Of a stretch of 64,000 nt of DNA, positions 61,737-64,000 are shown one piece after another (the stretch's first letter is position 1; the number at the start of each line of letters is the position of its first letter). Source of the DNA: Phaseolus vulgaris (Eukaryota > Streptophyta > Magnoliopsida > Fabales > Fabaceae); assembly GCF_000499845.2 (NCBI RefSeq), contig NC_023750.2, positions 1,385,415 through 1,449,414 of the forward strand, read 5' to 3'. The position numbers and the translations under genes are program-made. Below the pieces are notes generated by a model, which saw nothing but the letters and a program-made list of their open reading frames with translations, made no database searches and was not told where the DNA came from.

Positions 61737-62454
61737 TCTCAAGTTTAGAAGGAATAATATTTTCTTCTATTTAAATTATGAGGTCATTAGACCTATATAT
61801 ACATGAGTTTGCTAGTTATTTTAGGAAATATGGACAACTAATTCTAGAGAAACAAATCCCTATGATTGTGGGATTGTTTCTAAATACATAATCCTAATAT
61901 TAATAGTAAGATACAACTGTGATACAAAATAAAAATATAATAAGGATAAAATATAAAACTTCCTAAACAGTTTTGACAGGTTTCAATGAAGATGACATCA
62001 ATGGAGATATACAATTTTTTAGATGAAGGGATATAACACTTGTAACCTTTTTGAGTTGCTGAATAACCAAGAAAGACACATCTACCAGCATGGGGATCAA
62101 GTATGTCTCTATTTTGGTTGTGTATATGTACAAAAGTTATGCACCCAAATATTCTAGGAATGAAGCCATTTGAGATCTTAAAGTGGGGGAAAAAGGTTTT
62201 TAGGGTTTCAAGAGTACTTTTGTTCTCTAGTATATCTGTGGGAAGTCTATTTATTATAATATGCAGCAGTGAGGACAACTTCTCCCTAATAATTTTTTGT
62301 AACTTTTCCTTCAAAGAGAAGTGCTCGGGTGGTGTTAAGCAAGTTGAAATTTGAAATACAAAAGCAACTACAACAAATATCCTGTATCATTGTGTTTTTT
62401 TGCGAAACCTCAGGGTATGCCACCAAGTAGAAAAATTGACCATAAAATTCCATA

Positions 62455-63200
62455 ATGGCATGGGTAGATCTAATAAATGTTCAACTCTGCATTTCTCCTT
62501 ACACTAAGAAGAATGAGACTGAAAAACAAGTTAAAAATATGCTGGTCTTAGGAATTATTCAGCCTAGCAGTAGTTCCTATTCAAGCAAAGTAATTCTAAT
62601 TAAAAAGAAAGATGGCAACTGGAATTTCTGCATTGATTATAGAGCTCTCAACAAAGTGATTGTACCAAACAAGTTTTCTATTCCTATTTGTTGGAGATCC
62701 CACATCGACTAGAGATTAAGACATTTCATAGTATATAAGTGGGTGCAAACTTCACCTTATAAGCCGGTTTTATAAGGTTGAGTTAGACTTAAAGTTCATT
62801 TCTTAATATTATTATTGAGGAGTTATTAGACAAGTTAAATTATTGCTAGCCTCTTTTGTTTGGATTCGAAGGTTAATACAAGAATATCACTTGACCGTTT
62901 CAGGGGGACATTGGTGGTTTGTCGCATGTATGCATGCTTGGCTCAATCTATGTACTTGAGAGGATGGAAGAGATGATAACTAAGTTGGTAGTAGCTCTCA
63001 TGCATGTCACCATTGTAAACATTAGGTTGTTACCTGTAGGACTACTACATTCACTTCCTATTCCATATGCCACATGGGAGGATACCAGTATGGATTTTGT
63101 GATGGGATTACCTAAATATAAGGGGTATGATGTAATTTGGGTAGTGGTGGACAAATGAATACAATCAAAATTCCCGACCAATAAAACTAGCCACACATGA
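62455..63200 (+). pseudogene. Ty3/gypsy pol fragments (RT and integrase)
   Basis: RT part 62480-62688 (ISPYTKKNETEKQVKNML, VILIKKKDGNWNFCIDYRAL), split by a TRIM LTR and resuming at 62814 in the same reading frame (EELLDKLN). Integrase part about 62905-63160 reads ATWEDTSMDFVMGLPKYKGY. The section between RT core and integrase is deleted, and stops follow. Confidence 0.8.
62684..62813 (+). mobile_element. Solo TRIM LTR inserted in gypsy RT
   Basis: 120-bp LTR (62689-62808) closely matching LTR 1 of the intron 1 TRIM. Flanks CTATT/TTATT (4 of 5). Removing the LTR and one flank restores the gypsy reading frame, which confirms the exact insertion point. Confidence 0.88.
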
Positions 63201-63314
63201 TTCCAATACCCAAAAATATGCAAAACTTAAGACCTGAAGGATGAACAAACAAATTTTCTCTTCAACTTCCTTCCATAGAGTTTGTATACTCTTTTTTGTC
63301 AATGATGGGATACC

Positions 63315-63850
63315 TTTTAGAAAGTGAATTTTAAACTTAACTCAACCTCACAAGATCTGTTTGTAAAGTGAGGATTTTGCACCCACTTGTACTATAAGTT
63401 AGTTATATCTCCAGTTGATGTAGGATCTTCGACACCTTCTCATGCTGAGGACTAGACATCTCAAGCATGGGAATAAAAGGAGGTCCGATAGCAAGTGACA
63501 CGAAAGGCCCACAAAACCTCACTAGGATAAACTCTTATAAGCTTTGATACCGTCCTAAAAAGTGTATTTCTAACTCAAACTCACAAAACCAGCTCGTAAG
63601 GTGAGATTTGCACCCAGTTATATTCTATTATTTCACCTTATCTCTAGTCGATGTGGAATCTCCAACACACCGTGTCACGTTGAGGACTGGACATCTCGAG
63701 CATAAGACTAAATATTAGGTGGTCCAACAAACCTGATTATGATAAGCTATGATACCTTCTTAAGAAGTGAATTTTAAGTCTAACTCAATCTCACAACACC
63801 GACTTGTAAGGTGAGGTTTGCTTCCATTCCACTTATATCTTGTAATTTGA
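63315..63850 (-). mobile_element. TRIM array: LTR-internal-LTR-internal-LTR
   Basis: Minus-oriented LTRs at 63315-63434, 63552-63667 and 63757-63850 (the last truncated). The internal parts are 63435-63551 and 63668-63756. Each has a primer-binding site next to the LTR on its right (gctttgatacc 63541-63551; gctatgatacc 63746-63756). They are more diverged than the other copies and have no coding capacity. Confidence 0.85.
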
Positions 63851-64000
63851 TTACTGTTAACTTTTCAAGCATGTAACAACTGAAGTCTTTACTTTTCTAT
63901 ATAATCAGGTTCTGCATTGCTAATTCCTTTTCTGTTGGAACATGTTAACATATAGGCACAGAAGTTTCATGTGAAATATGTGCTGAACCCCTGCTTTATT
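63851..64000 (+). other. Window end, probably RNR1 intron 10
   Basis: No RNR1 exon or repeat recognised; the intron presumably continues beyond the window. Confidence 0.4.

Larger units (their letters stand above)
56821..61983 (-). mobile_element. Young, almost intact Ty1/copia retrotransposon
   Basis: 5,153-bp element plus target duplication GGTTT (56821-56825, 61979-61983). The 3' LTR is 56826-57067 and the 5' LTR is 61737-61978, both 242 bp and differing at only two positions. The primer-binding site (minus TGGTATCAGAGCT) abuts the 5' LTR at 61724-61736. The polypurine tract (minus GCTTGAGGGGGAG) abuts the 3' LTR at 57068-57080. One polyprotein frame fills the interior with a single stop. 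It is antisense to RNR1. Confidence 0.97.
55368..62340 (-). mobile_element. Older copia that received the young copia
   Basis: Its 3' LTR is about 55368-55599 (minus TGTTGAAATATGGG...). The polypurine tract (minus CAACTTGAGAGGGGG) follows at 55600-55614, then RNase H and RT pieces to 56820, with RT box YVDG instead of YVDD (about 56540). The young copia interrupts it. The integrase C-terminal region resumes at 61984-62314 (IPRIFGCITFVHIHN, CVFLGYSATQKGYKC). Upstream gag and 5' LTR are lost, with a break near 62340. Confidence 0.8.

Overview
The window is nuclear DNA of a flowering plant, most likely a papilionoid legume. It is AT-rich, has intron-containing genes with GT-AG junctions, is dense in Ty1/copia, Ty3/gypsy and LINE retroelements, and carries several copies of a short LTR repeat that I associate with legume genomes. 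The species cannot be fixed from the sequence alone. There is no sign of prokaryotic or organellar DNA.

Layout. 1-4.5 kb: decayed repeats, including a gypsy gag relic and an orphan tRNA-Met primer-binding site. 4.5-12.8 kb (minus): a complete six-exon rhomboid intramembrane protease gene (383 aa) whose fourth intron holds an internally deleted copia element with a 5-bp target duplication. 13-23 kb: gene-poor DNA with tandem repeats, a CA-rich minisatellite and a roughly 670-bp element with long terminal inverted repeats. 23.2-31.6 kb (plus): two tandem paralogues of the MYB regulator ASYMMETRIC LEAVES1/PHANTASTICA (352 and 348 aa). Both have a leader intron and the same pair of upstream ORFs just before the main AUG. 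31.6-36.3 kb: repeats, including a gypsy LTR promoter and a gypsy RT fragment.

36.4 kb to beyond 64 kb (plus): an RNase II/R-family organellar exoribonuclease gene (RNR1-type). Ten exons (477 codons) are visible and keep frame and splice sites across every junction, but the introns are greatly enlarged by transposons. Intron 1 (3.5 kb) holds a copia relic and an intact TRIM. Intron 7 (11.2 kb) holds an old copia that was itself split by a nearly intact 6.6-kb LINE. Intron 10 (at least 9 kb, running off the window) holds a very young copia inserted in an older copia, followed by gypsy fragments and a TRIM array.

The most interesting signals are: (1) two overlapping uORFs kept in both PHAN paralogues, one ending exactly on the main AUG as AUGA; (2) the LINE, whose ORF1 stop and ORF2 start overlap as ATGA and whose 5' end is three plant telomere-type repeats; (3) TRIM elements caught as a full copy with target duplication, a solo LTR, and a multi-LTR array; (4) an apparently recent gene-conversion tract over the PHAN MYB domain.
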